Source of the DNA: Saprospira sp. CCB-QB6
Lineage (GTDB): Bacteria > Bacteroidota > Bacteroidia > Chitinophagales > Saprospiraceae
DNA length: 64,000 bases
Direction: 5' to 3'
Assembly (NCBI RefSeq): GCF_028464065.1
Contig: NZ_CP116808.1
Span: forward strand, 3,067,501 to 3,131,500
Shown piece after piece: positions 8,096 through 16,870 of this stretch; position 1 is the first letter of the stretch; every line of letters begins with the position of its first letter. The notes beneath the pieces are model-generated. The model ran no database searches, was not told the origin of the DNA, and saw nothing but the letters and a program-made list of their open reading frames with translations. The position numbers and the translations under genes were made by a program.

Positions 8096-9237
8096 TTGCA
8101 TGGACCTTAGCTTATCGAAATTTAAAAGGCGCTGGGCTACGCACTTGGCTCAATGGCAGCATTCTATCGCTGGTTTTTGTATTGATTCTCTTTATCAATG
8201 GGATGTTAGATGGCTGGAATCAATCGGCTAGACAGGATACCGCAGATTGGGAAATTGGCGAGGGCCAGTTTTGGGCCCAAGATTTTGATCCCCTAGACCC
8301 CTTTTCTTACCAAGAGGGCCTAAAAAAATGGCCCCAAGAAGCAGAAGGCGTCCCCATCTTATGGCGACAAGGGAGTATCTATCCCGATGGACGGATGTAC
8401 CCCCTAATCATCAAAGGGATTCCCGCCCAACAAAAGTTGTTGGCTCTGCCCACGGCGCTTTTAGCCCAAAGCAAAGCCGATTTTCCGGCCCTAATTGGTC
8501 GCAGAATGGCCAAGAACTGCCAACTTAAAGTAGGAGACCGCATTTTGCTGCGTTGGCGAGACCAAAAAGGCAGCTTTGATGCCCAAGAAGTAGAGATTGT
8601 CGCTATTTTTGATAGCCCTGTAGCAGCTGTGGACCAAGGACAAATTTGGGTAGACTTGGCCAATTTGCAAGCAAAAACAGGACTGCAAGAGCAAGCCAAT
8701 CTCTTTGTAGCCGCTAAAGCCAATCAACAGCCAATCGCTGGAGCCCTTTGGCAGGATAAGGAAAAGCTTTTGGCCCCAATCAATAAAATCATCGCCTCGA
8801 AGAAAGGGAGTTCGCAGTTTAGTTATTACATCTTGCTGGGCATTGCCCTTTTGGCCCTTTTTGATACTCAAGTCTTGTCCATATTTAAGCGACAAAAAGA
8901 AATTGGGACCTATATTTCCTTAGGGATGACGCCTGCTCAAGTGCAGTTGCTCTTTACCTTAGAAGGGGGACTTTATGCCATCCTTGGCATTTTGCTAGGT
9001 GGTTTATATGGTGGGCCTTTGCTATATTATTTTGCTCAAAATGGAATTCCCATGCCCGCTATGGCTGATGAAATGGGGGTAAGTATGGGCAAGGCCATTT
9101 ATCCTGTCTATAGTTTGGGCTTGTTACTGCAAACCGTATTGATTATTCTAGGCAGCTCATTTCTGGTCAGTTACTGGCCTGCGCGTAAAATTGCAGGCAT
9201 GAGTCCCGTGGCCGCCTTAAAAGGAAAACTGCAATGA
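8092..9237 (+). CDS. FtsX-like permease subunit 1 of the ABC exporter
   Basis: 381 residues. An N-terminal membrane segment at about 15-40 (LNGSILSLVFVLILFINGML) is followed by a large extracytoplasmic domain. The C-terminal FtsX module has three more helices: about 245-265, 285-310 with the EIGTYISLGMTPAQVQLLFTLEG coupling motif, and 340-365. The ending PVAALKGKLQ is typical of MacB/LolC permeases. It overlaps both neighbours by four bases and is the second gene of the operon. It differs clearly from the next permease, so the transporter is probably a heterodimer like LolCE. Confidence 0.85.
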   Translation: MIAWTLAYRNLKGAGLRTWLNGSILSLVFVLILFINGMLDGWNQSARQDTADWEIGEGQFWAQDFDPLDPFSYQEGLKKWPQEAEGVPILWRQGSIYPDGRMYPLIIKGIPAQQKLLALPTALLAQSKADFPALIGRRMAKNCQLKVGDRILLRWRDQKGSFDAQEVEIVAIFDSPVAAVDQGQIWVDLANLQAKTGLQEQANLFVAAKANQQPIAGALWQDKEKLLAPINKIIASKKGSSQFSYYILLGIALLALFDTQVLSIFKRQKEIGTYISLGMTPAQVQLLFTLEGGLYAILGILLGGLYGGPLLYYFAQNGIPMPAMADEMGVSMGKAIYPVYSLGLLLQTVLIILGSSFLVSYWPARKIAGMSPVAALKGKLQ

Positions 9238-10508
9238 TATACTTTCTATTTAAAGGCATTTGGCGGGATCGTTCTAGGAGCTTTTTCCCCATCTTGGTCA
9301 CGGCCTTAGGGGTTTTGCTCACCGTCTTTCTGTCGGGTTTTATGCAAGGTGTTTTTAATGACATCATCGAGCAGAATGCGCGTCTAGAAACGGGGCATCT
9401 CAAACTGATGAGCCGTGCTTATGCGGAACTAGCTAGTCAAAAGCCCAATGATTTGGCCCTTTATGAGGCAGATAGTTTACTGGCCCGTTTGCGTAAAGAT
9501 TATCCCGAATTGATTTGGACGCCAAGGATTCGCTTTGGAGGGCTAGTCGATTTGGCCAATGAGCAAGGGGAAACCCAAGCCCAAGGACCTGCCAATATTA
9601 CCGCTCTAAACCTTAGTGACCCCAGTTTGGGCGAGGCCCAGCGCTTGAATCTGCAAAAATCGCTTTTGAAAGGGCAACTGCCCCAAGCCCCCAATGAAGT
9701 ATTGATGGGAGAAGGTTTTGCGCAGCGTTTGGGGATTGAGTTGGGCCAAAGTTTTAGTTTGATGGGCAGCACGATGGAAGGCAGCATGAGCTTTAGGAAC
9801 TACAAACTAGTGGGGGTTATTCGTTTTGGAGTAGTGGCCATGGATCGGAGCAGCCTCATTATGAATTTAGCTGATGCCGAGGAGTTTTTGGATATGCAGG
9901 ATGCTGCTGCAGAGATCTTGGGTTATTTCAAGCACAATAGTTATCCCGCTAAAAGGGCCAAAGAAATTGCCGAGGCCTTTAATGCTGCCCAGGCGGATAA
10001 TCCCGATGAGTTTACGCCCTTAATGCTTTCGCTTCGAGAGCAAAACAGTTTGGGCCAATATGTAGATTATGCGAATAATATGTCTAGCTTGATCATTGGC
10101 ATTTTTGTGTTGGCTATGTCTATTGTCCTTTGGAATATGGGGCTATTAGGAGGATTGAGACGCTATAAGGAGTTTGGGATTCGTCTGGCTCTAGGCGAGG
10201 CCAAGGGGCAGATTTATCGCTCTATTTGTTTGGAGGCGCTCTTGATTGGGTTCTTGGGCTCTTTGATAGGGACCATAGTTGGCTTGGGCTTATGCTATTA
10301 CCTTCAGGTTTATGGAATTGATTTAGATGGGGCCTTGGACCAATCTAATGTGATGATGCCAGCGGTGTTTAGGGCCAAATTGACCGTAGAATTGCTCTAT
10401 ATTGGCTTTTTGCCTGGGCTTTTGGCTAGTCTTTTGGGCAGTATGCTGGCCGGTTTAGGCATCTACAAAAGGAGTACGGCCGATTTATTTAAGGAATTGG
10501 AGGCCTAG
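9234..10508 (+). CDS. FtsX-like permease subunit 2 of the ABC exporter
   Basis: 424 residues with the same four-helix MacB/LolE layout as its neighbour: helix 1 at about 15-40, a periplasmic domain, then helices at about 285-305, 335-360 and 385-410. The coupling motif reads RRYKEFGIRLALGEAKGQIY. The C-terminus ADLFKELEA matches the family pattern of a short helix after the last membrane segment. The start overlaps the upstream stop (ATGA). Together with the ATPase and the LolA-like protein it forms a four-gene set seen in many Bacteroidota and proteobacteria. Confidence 0.85.
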   Translation: MIYFLFKGIWRDRSRSFFPILVTALGVLLTVFLSGFMQGVFNDIIEQNARLETGHLKLMSRAYAELASQKPNDLALYEADSLLARLRKDYPELIWTPRIRFGGLVDLANEQGETQAQGPANITALNLSDPSLGEAQRLNLQKSLLKGQLPQAPNEVLMGEGFAQRLGIELGQSFSLMGSTMEGSMSFRNYKLVGVIRFGVVAMDRSSLIMNLADAEEFLDMQDAAAEILGYFKHNSYPAKRAKEIAEAFNAAQADNPDEFTPLMLSLREQNSLGQYVDYANNMSSLIIGIFVLAMSIVLWNMGLLGGLRRYKEFGIRLALGEAKGQIYRSICLEALLIGFLGSLIGTIVGLGLCYYLQVYGIDLDGALDQSNVMMPAVFRAKLTVELLYIGFLPGLLASLLGSMLAGLGIYKRSTADLFKELEA

Positions 10509-10537
10509 AAACTGGTCCAAAGGGCCGAAGGCCCGCC

Positions 10538-10675
10538 GGCCTAGCGATGCGAAAGGGGGGCCGTCAGGCCAGACCGAGCCCCAAATTGCGTAGCAATTTT
10601 GGGGCGAAGGGCCGAGCGAATAGCGAGCCCTGAAGCGTAGCGCCGACGAGCGAAGCGAGGCGGAGGCCCCTAAAA
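10538..10675 (-). repeat. Dispersed structured element, copy 4 (subfamily 1)
   Basis: Read on the minus strand it begins TTTTAGGGGCCTCCGCC and ends CGCTAGGCC; the end arms GGCCT/AGGCC pair. Its variable hairpin is CCCCAAAATTGC...GCAATTTGGGGC. It sits inside the ABC-LolA operon, between the second permease and the LolA-like gene. Confidence 0.88.
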
Positions 10676-10693
10676 CATATAAACTAAAAAGAG

Positions 10694-11431
10694 ATGAAAA
10701 AGACCTTATCTATCTTGTTGTTGAGCCTCTTTGTTATGGGGGCAAACTGGGCGCAGACGGCCAGTGAAATTATGGAGAAGATGGAGCAAAATATGAGCAG
10801 TAAAACGCAGATTAGCCGAAGTCAGATGATTATTTATGGTCGGAGGGGCCAGCGGGTGGTGGAGAGCAAGAGTTATGCGGAGGGGAATAAAAAAGCTTAT
10901 ACAGAATATTTGGCGCCAGCTCGGGAGCGGGGGACCAAAATGCTTAAACTAGAGGATCGCTTGTGGATTTATTCGCCGGCGACGGATCGGAGCATTCAGT
11001 TGTCGGGCCATTTGCTTCGGCAGTCAGTTATGGGCTCGGATCTATCTTATGAAGATATGATGGAGGATCGAAAGTTGCAGGAAATATATACGGTAAAGCT
11101 TTTGGCCACAGAAGAGCAGCAGGGCGAGGCGCTTTGGGTTTTGGAGTTATCGGCTAAGGTAGAGGGCTTGAGCTATCCGAAGCGAAAAATTTGGGTTCAT
11201 CAGAGCTATTATGTGCCTGTGAAAGAGGAATTATACGCGAAAAGTGGGCAATTGCTCAAGGAGTTGACTTTCTCGGATATTGAGGCATTTGGTACTCGAT
11301 ACTATCCAAGGCGAACACATTATAAGGATGTGTTGAAAAAGGGAAAGGGGACTGATTTTATCTTGTTGGAGTTAGAATTGGATGCGGAGATCCCTGCACA
11401 TTACTTCAATAAAGCGATCTTGAAGCGCTAA
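10694..11431 (+). CDS. Outer membrane lipoprotein-sorting protein (LolA-like)
   Basis: 245 residues with the signal peptide MKKTLSILLLSLFVMGANWAQ. The rest matches the LolA-like family of COG2834-type proteins: an initial helix (ASEIMEKMEQNM), then KSYAEGNKKAYTEYLAPARERGTKML, LEDRLWIYSPATDRSIQLS and SYEDMMEDR. The fold is an open beta-barrel that carries lipid or lipoprotein acyl chains across the periplasm. Its position after an ATPase and two FtsX permeases supports a dedicated chaperone for that exporter. A dispersed repeat separates it from the permease gene, so coupling may be looser than among the first three genes. Confidence 0.85.
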   Translation: MKKTLSILLLSLFVMGANWAQTASEIMEKMEQNMSSKTQISRSQMIIYGRRGQRVVESKSYAEGNKKAYTEYLAPARERGTKMLKLEDRLWIYSPATDRSIQLSGHLLRQSVMGSDLSYEDMMEDRKLQEIYTVKLLATEEQQGEALWVLELSAKVEGLSYPKRKIWVHQSYYVPVKEELYAKSGQLLKELTFSDIEAFGTRYYPRRTHYKDVLKKGKGTDFILLELELDAEIPAHYFNKAILKR

Positions 11432-11436
11432 ATCAA

Positions 11437-11470
11437 AAAAGGGCTGTCGGAATTTTCCGACAGCCCTTTT
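11437..11470. terminator. Bidirectional terminator between the LolA-like gene and parA
   Basis: A perfect 16-bp stem AAAAGGGCTGTCGGAA / TTCCGACAGCCCTTTT with a TT loop gives a U-run on both strands, between convergent genes. Confidence 0.93.
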
Positions 11471-11489
11471 GACGCATTACAGTAGTGGT

Positions 11490-12266
11490 TTAGGCATCTG
11501 TTTTAGCGCTATTTTTTTCTTCTACTCGCTCTACCACCTCTTTAGCGAGGTCTAAGTAATCTTTGGCGCCATTAGAAGACTTGTTATATTCAAAGATATC
11601 CTTATGCTGAGAGGGTGCTTCGGCTAGGGCCACATTGCTGCGGATTTTTGTTTTGAAGACTTTATCTCCAAAATACTTCTTGATTGTTTGGACGATATCG
11701 CGATTAAGAATTTTGCGGCTATCGTACATCGTGGCAATTACGCCGCCCATTTTAAGTTTCTTATTGAGGCGGAAGCTAACCTTATCGGTAATCTGTTTGA
11801 TCTTGGCCAAACCTTGCAGGGCCAAAAATTCGGTTTGCACAGGGATAAAGACAAAGTTGCTAGCAGTAAGGGCGTTGAGCGTAAGCAAGCCCAAAGAGGG
11901 GGGACAGTCGATGATGACATAATCATATTCCTCTTGAACGGGCTCAAAGAGTTCGCGTAGGATATACTCTCGGCCGGGCTCATTGATGAGTTCCATTTCG
12001 GCTCCAGAAAGATCCAAAGAAGAGGTAATGACATCAAAATTATCCTTTACATTATAGGGTTGCAATTCGGCTTCCCCACGCATATTTTCATAGATCGTAA
12101 TGCGTTGTCGGGGAATCCCCAAAGAGATCGTCAAGTTGGCCTGAGGATCAAGGTCTACCAATAGTACCTTTTTATTCAATTTAACGAGGGCCGCGCCCAA
12201 ATTGATGGCAGAGGTAGTCTTTCCAACGCCTCCTTTGTGGTTCAATAGGGATATAATAATACTCAT
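11490..12266 (-). CDS. parA: ParA/Soj family chromosome-partitioning ATPase
   Basis: 258 residues from the ATG at 12266. The longer frame to 12332 adds 22 residues that do not belong to the family, and MSIIISLLNHKGGVGKTTSA is the usual start. The deviant Walker A is KGGVGKT at 11-17, motif A' is VLLVDLDPQAN and Walker B is YDYVIIDCPPSLG. ParA proteins bind DNA non-specifically and move ParB-parS complexes. No parB lies next to it, so the gene may act with a distant parB or position other cargo. The C-terminus is Lys/Glu-rich. Confidence 0.85.
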   Translation of the reverse strand: MSIIISLLNHKGGVGKTTSAINLGAALVKLNKKVLLVDLDPQANLTISLGIPRQRITIYENMRGEAELQPYNVKDNFDVITSSLDLSGAEMELINEPGREYILRELFEPVQEEYDYVIIDCPPSLGLLTLNALTASNFVFIPVQTEFLALQGLAKIKQITDKVSFRLNKKLKMGGVIATMYDSRKILNRDIVQTIKKYFGDKVFKTKIRSNVALAEAPSQHKDIFEYNKSSNGAKDYLDLAKEVVERVEEKNSAKTDA

Positions 12267-12435
12267 GCTCTTCTTATTGGTCTTTACTAAATAACTAAGC
12301 CGCTTGCTTCTGTGAAGTGCTAGCTCGCCCAAAATAGTAAAAAAATATCTTTTTGCGCTTTTCGCTCTTCATATTTTGCGCAGGATCAGCCAAGGACAAG
12401 CGGCTATTTAACGGACTGAAAATGGAAAAAAATAT

Positions 12436-12443
12436 TAGTTTTG
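12436..12443 (+). promoter_or_regulatory. Candidate -7 element placed directly at the ribD start
   Basis: TAGTTTTG fits TAnnTTTG and ends four bases before the ribD ATG at 12448. If it is used, the mRNA would be leaderless or nearly so. No -33 TTTG is seen. Confidence 0.25.
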
Positions 12444-12447
12444 GGCC

Positions 12448-13494
12448 ATGAAAGAGACCATAGATCAATTAGACGAAAAATATATGCGACGGGCCATTTC
12501 TTTGGCTCGTTTGAGTGGGGGCAGTCAGCAGCCCAATCCTAGAGTAGGGGCCCTTATTGTTCATCAGGGCCGTATTATTGGAGAAGGCTTTCATCAAAAG
12601 GCGGGAGAGCCGCATGCTGAGGTCTTGGCGGTTCGCTCGGTTCAAGATCAATCGCTCTTAGCCGAATCGACCATTTATGTGACCTTAGAACCCTGTTTTC
12701 ATCATGGGCGGACGCCTCCTTGTGTAGATTTGATTGTGCAACATCAGATTCCCCGAGTGGTTATTGCTCAGGCCGATCCCTTTGAGAAGGTTGGAGGCAA
12801 GAGCATTGCTCGCTTGAGGGATTTGGGGCATGAGGTCAAAGTTGGGGTTTTGGAAGAAGAGGCGGCTTGGCTCAATCGCCGTTTTTTTCGCCATATCACC
12901 CAAAAACGCCCTTACATTGTCCTAAAGTGGGCCTGTTCTGCAGATGATTTGATGGGGCGAGCGGGGGAGAATCTTCGGATATCCAACCCTATTTCTAGCC
13001 GCATCAATCACCGTTGGCGCAGCCAAGAAAGTGCAATTCTAGTAGGGCGAAAAACAGCAGCGGTAGACAATCCCGCCTTGAGCAATCGCTATCATTTTGG
13101 GCGGCAACCGCTGCGGATGGTTTTGGACCGAGAGGGGCAATTGCCTATGGCGTTACAACTATTTGATGGACAGCAAGCGACCAGAGTGTATCGGGCCATT
13201 CCGCCCGCTTTGGAGCAAAAGAATCTAAGCTTTGTCCAACTTCCCTATGCGCAGCTTTTGGAGGAACTTTGCGCCGATTGGCAGCAACTAGGCCTGCAAT
13301 CGGTTTTGGTAGAAGGAGGTGCGCAGCTTTTGCAGAGCTTTCTATCGGCTGGCCTTTGGGATGAAATTCGCATTTTGCGTTCTTCCGATATTTTGGGCCA
13401 TGGCATTGCGGCCCCCATAGCGCCCAAAAACTATTTGAGAAGCATACAGCCGCTATTCGATAATCAGGTAGAAATTTATTACCGCAAAGCCTAA
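12448..13494 (+). CDS. ribD: Riboflavin biosynthesis bifunctional deaminase/reductase RibD
   Basis: 348 residues. The N-terminal half is a zinc-dependent cytidine-deaminase-fold domain that deaminates the pyrimidine intermediate of riboflavin synthesis: HAE at 56-58, PC at 82-83 and Cys92 in PPCVD are the zinc and catalytic residues. The C-terminal half (about 155-348) is the NADPH-dependent reductase, with SAILVGRKTAAVDNPAL and SVLVEGGAQLLQSFL. It is complete in length for the family. The next gene begins three bases after the stop, but it encodes an unrelated transporter. Confidence 0.93.
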   Translation: MKETIDQLDEKYMRRAISLARLSGGSQQPNPRVGALIVHQGRIIGEGFHQKAGEPHAEVLAVRSVQDQSLLAESTIYVTLEPCFHHGRTPPCVDLIVQHQIPRVVIAQADPFEKVGGKSIARLRDLGHEVKVGVLEEEAAWLNRRFFRHITQKRPYIVLKWACSADDLMGRAGENLRISNPISSRINHRWRSQESAILVGRKTAAVDNPALSNRYHFGRQPLRMVLDREGQLPMALQLFDGQQATRVYRAIPPALEQKNLSFVQLPYAQLLEELCADWQQLGLQSVLVEGGAQLLQSFLSAGLWDEIRILRSSDILGHGIAAPIAPKNYLRSIQPLFDNQVEIYYRKA

Positions 13495-13497
13495 TTT

Positions 13498-14400
13498 GTG
13501 TTTTATCTCCTCTTGAGTATTCTTTGCTCAACGGCCTTGATAACGGTTTTCAAGCTCTTTCCCCGCTTTGGGATCGATACTTTTGGGGCCATCGTCATCA
13601 ACTATTTTGTCTGTGTGTTGGCCGGAAGCTTTTACACGGGCCAACTGCCCGATTTAGGGGCGCCTTATATGCCCTATGCCCTAATTTTAGGGGTCATTTT
13701 TATCAGTTGCTTTTATGCGGTGGGCATGACGGTGCGGCTATTTGGCGTAACGATTTCTTCGGTCCTCCAAAAGATGTCGCTTCTGATTTCGGTACCCTAT
13801 GCGATCCTCGCCTTTCATGAGCCTGCCGGCAGCTTTAAAGTTATTGGTTTGGGCTTGGCCTTTGCGGCTGTTTTGGCCAGCAATTGGCCCGAAAAACTAG
13901 GGGAGGGCGATAGCCGAAAACAAGAGCGACAACAATATTTGGCTCAGGGCGGTAGCCTGCTTTTACTTTGGTTCTTCCCCATCTATAGCTTTGGCGGCAG
14001 CGGCCTAATAGAGGTGCTTTTGCAGTTTGTCCAACAAAAAGTTTTGCTAGATCCCGAAGGAGATTCCGCTGCTTTTTCCACCGCCATTTTTGGCTCGGCG
14101 GGCTTGGCGGGCGCTTTGGTCTATCTCTATCAACTCCTTAGCGGCAAGGCCAATTGGTCTTGGAAAAACCTAGGCGGTGGGCTAGCATTGGGCATTCCCA
14201 ACTATTTTTCCATTGTTTTTTTACTTTTGGCCCTCAACGTTTGGGACAAATCCGTGGTCTTACCCATCAACAATATCAGCATCGTAATGGCCACCGCCCT
14301 AATAGGCCTTTTCTTCTTTCATGAACGTTTGTCAAAAATCAATTATATTGGGGTGCTTTTAGCCATTTTCGCTATCTTATTGATGGCCTATTCACAATGA
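13498..14400 (+). CDS. EamA/DMT-family transporter
   Basis: 300 residues with about ten hydrophobic helices in two repeated halves, the EamA pattern. It starts at a GTG three bases after the ribD stop, which suggests co-transcription. The end of the first half shows the typical LISVPYAILAFHEPAGSFKVIGLGLAFAAVLASN and the second half ends FFHERLSKINYIGVLLAIFAILLMAYSQ, both characteristic helix-loop-helix segments of drug/metabolite transporters. The substrate cannot be read from the sequence. A flavin-related substrate is possible from the ribD context, but only as inference. Confidence 0.85.
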   Translation: MFYLLLSILCSTALITVFKLFPRFGIDTFGAIVINYFVCVLAGSFYTGQLPDLGAPYMPYALILGVIFISCFYAVGMTVRLFGVTISSVLQKMSLLISVPYAILAFHEPAGSFKVIGLGLAFAAVLASNWPEKLGEGDSRKQERQQYLAQGGSLLLLWFFPIYSFGGSGLIEVLLQFVQQKVLLDPEGDSAAFSTAIFGSAGLAGALVYLYQLLSGKANWSWKNLGGGLALGIPNYFSIVFLLLALNVWDKSVVLPINNISIVMATALIGLFFFHERLSKINYIGVLLAIFAILLMAYSQ

Positions 14401-14525
14401 TTTTGGGGCCTCCGCCTCGCTGCGCTCGTCGGCGCTACGTTGCGGGGCTCGCTCTTCGCTCGGCCCTGCGCCGCCCAAGGCGGCTGGGTCTGGCCCTGCG
14501 GGCCACCCCTCCACATCGCTAGGCC
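14401..14525 (+). repeat. Dispersed structured element, copy 5 (subfamily 1)
   Basis: It begins TTTTGGGGCCTCCGCC immediately after the EamA stop codon and ends ATCGCTAGGCC; the end arms GGCCT/AGGCC pair. Its first hairpin uses CTCGCTGCGCTCG. Confidence 0.9.
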
Positions 14526-14620
14526 AGCGGGCTGGCGATACCGCCAGCCAGAGCAGCGCAGGGCAAAGCCCTGCGCCCCAAGCGCGGGCTACCCCATTTG
14601 CATGCATTTAAATCAGTACA

Positions 14621-15400
14621 ATGAAACAGATACTAATTGCCAGCCTTTTTCTTTTTTGTGCACAGTGGAGCTGCGCACAATATTATGCCTATGGCGGTTA
14701 TGAATACAGCAGTTTTCAATCGGATGAACTAGATGCCATTGTGGCGGAGTTCAATGATCGAGAGGCGCATAGTTTAGGCAATTTGCGGGCTTTGCATGGC
14801 TATCGTTTTGGTATTGGTCGTTATGCCGAGCTAACTGATGTTGCCTTGGGGTTTGGCTATTTGGGCCGTAAGCTCAGTAGCGTCAATCCGCAATTGCTCA
14901 AAGAAACGGCGGAGTTAGAATATAGCCTCATTTCGGCAGATGCCAGCATTGGGTATCGGCCTTTCAAGTCTAAGTTTCATAGTATTGGGGCCAGTTTGCA
15001 CATGGGCCAAATGCGTTATCGCTATTCTTTTGGAGGCGATTATTTGGTCCCGATTAAAACCTATAATATTTGGGGCGAAATATATGCAGAATTGGCCTTT
15101 CCCTTTCGCTTTTTGCTCAAAAAGGAGCAAAGAGACCGCTTATTTTATATCTTTAAGATTCGGCCTTTTTATCGGGTTTATCGTCCTTTGGACCTATATG
15201 CTTTGCAGCGGGATTTCAATTTGGACCAGAATGTAGGCTTTAACCAAATCAATCAAAAAGGAGGGCAGTTTGGGCTCCGCCTATCGATTGTGGTTCCTTT
15301 TCTAACAAAAGAAGAACAAGTTCGCTATAGCCGAAACCCCAAAGCGGCCAAAAGAGCGCAACTAGAGAAAAAGTACAGCACAAAAACAGGAGCAAAATAA
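14621..15400 (+). CDS. Exported protein, probable outer-membrane beta-barrel, unrecognised
   Basis: 259 residues with the signal peptide MKQILIASLFLFCAQWSCAQ. The mature part alternates aromatic and small residues (YYAYGGYEYSSFQ, YRFGIGRYAELTDVALGFGYLGRKL, ASIGYRPF, IGASLHMGQMRYRYSFGGDY), which suggests membrane-spanning beta strands. It ends in a basic tail rich in Lys, Arg and Ala instead of the Phe-terminated strand of many porins, so localisation is not certain. No specific family is recognised. It is flanked on both sides by dispersed elements and is probably a single transcription unit. Confidence 0.65.
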   Translation: MKQILIASLFLFCAQWSCAQYYAYGGYEYSSFQSDELDAIVAEFNDREAHSLGNLRALHGYRFGIGRYAELTDVALGFGYLGRKLSSVNPQLLKETAELEYSLISADASIGYRPFKSKFHSIGASLHMGQMRYRYSFGGDYLVPIKTYNIWGEIYAELAFPFRFLLKKEQRDRLFYIFKIRPFYRVYRPLDLYALQRDFNLDQNVGFNQINQKGGQFGLRLSIVVPFLTKEEQVRYSRNPKAAKRAQLEKKYSTKTGAK

Positions 15401-15410
15401 GGCTGTTAAA

Positions 15411-15529
15411 GGCCTAGCGATGTGCAGCAGTGGCCCGAAGGGCCAGACCCAGCCGCCTAAGGCGGCGAAGGGCCGAGCGAGCAGCGAGCTGCGGAACGTA
15501 GCGCCCGCCGAAGGCGGGAGGCCCCAAAA
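15411..15529 (-). repeat. Dispersed structured element, copy 6 (subfamily 1)
   Basis: Read on the minus strand it begins TTTTGGGGCCTCCCGCC and ends ATCGCTAGGCC, with hairpins CCGCC/GGCGG and TGGCCCTTCGGGCCA. A partial tandem copy follows directly. Confidence 0.9.
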
Positions 15530-15530
15530 C

Positions 15531-15624
15531 AGCAGCGAGCTGCGGAACGACAACAAGGCCTTTAGGCCGCAGTTCGACGACCGAAGGGAGTAACCGCCCG
15601 CCAAAGGCGGGAGGCCCAAAAAAA
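15531..15624 (-). repeat. Partial copy of the dispersed element, in tandem with copy 6
   Basis: It repeats AGCGAGCTGCGGAACG and the left-end CGCCCGCCAAAGGCGGGAGGCC-type arm (hairpin GCCCGCC/GGCGGG), but lacks the core, the GGTCTGGCC part and the right end. Its middle is unique. Confidence 0.7.
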
Positions 15625-15654
15625 TATTCTAATTCAAAAACAAAAAACGAGCGT

Positions 15655-16086
15655 ATGAAAAAGCTAATCACTTTAGTAATTGTGGCTTTAATTGGTTGGA
15701 TTGTCTATGTATCTGTCTTAGGCACGCCTGAGGATAAAGCCGTTCGAAATGAATTGTTGGGATCGGCTAAGGACTTTGGACAGACCGTGGTAAAAGTATT
15801 TAACCATGAAAAGGACAAGGTAGAAGCAGGCACCTATGATGAGGTTTTGGACAAATTGGACAAAGCCATTGACAACTTGAAGAAGGCCGATGAGGATCAA
15901 GATTATGCCCAGAAATTAAAGGATTTGGAGGCTGAGCGTCAGCGGATTAAAGAAATGCTGGCTGCAGGACAGAATGCAAAATCGGCTCGTTCTGCACAAG
16001 ACCCAAATGCGGCTACTCAGGAAGATATCCGTAAACTGGCGGAAGAGGTGGTAAAGGTTTCTGAAGAAATGGAAAAGAAAAAATAG
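15655..16086 (+). CDS. Small membrane-anchored coiled-coil protein, unrecognised
   Basis: 143 residues. One N-terminal hydrophobic helix (residues 4-24, LITLVIVALIGWIVYVSVLG) is followed by a highly charged helical region with heptad-like repeats (VLDKLDKAIDNLKKADEDQDY, KLKDLEAERQRIKEML) and a Lys-rich C-terminus. It is probably anchored in the inner membrane with the coiled coil on one side. It is the first gene of an operon: the LRR gene begins three bases after the stop and the MoxR-type ATPase follows 16 bp after that. No function is known. Confidence 0.7.
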   Translation: MKKLITLVIVALIGWIVYVSVLGTPEDKAVRNELLGSAKDFGQTVVKVFNHEKDKVEAGTYDEVLDKLDKAIDNLKKADEDQDYAQKLKDLEAERQRIKEMLAAGQNAKSARSAQDPNAATQEDIRKLAEEVVKVSEEMEKKK

Positions 16087-16089
16087 TCC

Positions 16090-16854
16090 ATGCAAGCGGC
16101 AGAACTAGCAAATTTAAAGCGTTTATTAGCGGCAGAAGACGGGCGAGAGTTGGGCCTCGTATTGGCTCAGTCTTTTGCTGCCCTGCCTGCAGATGCAGAG
16201 CTGGCCGAACTGATTGTTCGGACGCCAGCAGGCTTACTTTGGGCCATAGAAAGCGGTCAAGAAGCGCTTTTGTCTGTTTTGGAACAACTGAGTTTGCACT
16301 ATGAACCTTTAGCGGTTTTGCCGCAGCCTTTGGGCTATTTATCTAGCTTGCGTAGCTTGAGCCTTAGTCATAACTATCTATCCGACTTGCCCAGCAATTT
16401 AGGGGATTTAGTAGCTTTGGAGAAGTTCCACATTCATTATAATGAGTTGACCGATTTACCAGAAAGTTTGGGGGAGTTGCCTGCTTTGCGTTCCCTTTCG
16501 CTCAATAGTTGTGGCTTGAGTCAATTGCCTAATTCTTTGGCCCAGTTAGAACAGCTACAAGAGCTCATTTTGATGGATAATGAATTGACGGAGCTACCTA
16601 GAGCCTTGGCTCAGCTGCAAAATTTAGAAAAGCTGATTGTTCGAGGCAATCGTTTGCAGCGACTACCCGAAGAGCTTTGCGCCTTGTCCAAACTTCGGAT
16701 TTTAGATTTAGGCGATAATGAAATTGATCGTTTGCCCTACAATCTGCCCCAATTGAGCAAATTACAAATGCTGCACCTAGAGCGCAACCAACTTTCTAGT
16801 GGCCAAAAGCGAAGCTTAAGCAGCCAATTACCCAATGTAAACATTTATTTTTAG
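16090..16854 (+). CDS. Leucine-rich repeat protein
   Basis: 254 residues without a signal peptide. About seven LRR units run from residue 73 to 245 with the bacterial pattern LxxLxxLxLxxNxLxxLPxxL, for example SLSHNYLSDLPSNLGDL and NELTELPRALAQL. Residues 1-70 are helical and Leu/Ala-rich, perhaps a cap. LRRs form a curved scaffold for protein binding. The tight operon with a membrane coiled-coil protein and a MoxR-type ATPase suggests an adaptor in that set, which is inference. Confidence 0.85.
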   Translation: MQAAELANLKRLLAAEDGRELGLVLAQSFAALPADAELAELIVRTPAGLLWAIESGQEALLSVLEQLSLHYEPLAVLPQPLGYLSSLRSLSLSHNYLSDLPSNLGDLVALEKFHIHYNELTDLPESLGELPALRSLSLNSCGLSQLPNSLAQLEQLQELILMDNELTELPRALAQLQNLEKLIVRGNRLQRLPEELCALSKLRILDLGDNEIDRLPYNLPQLSKLQMLHLERNQLSSGQKRSLSSQLPNVNIYF

Positions 16855-16870
16855 AGAACTACCCCAGCTT

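Noticed and set aside
12267-12447. FMN riboswitch before ribD
   Set aside because: The 180-bp gap lacks the conserved AGGGTGA-type RFN elements.
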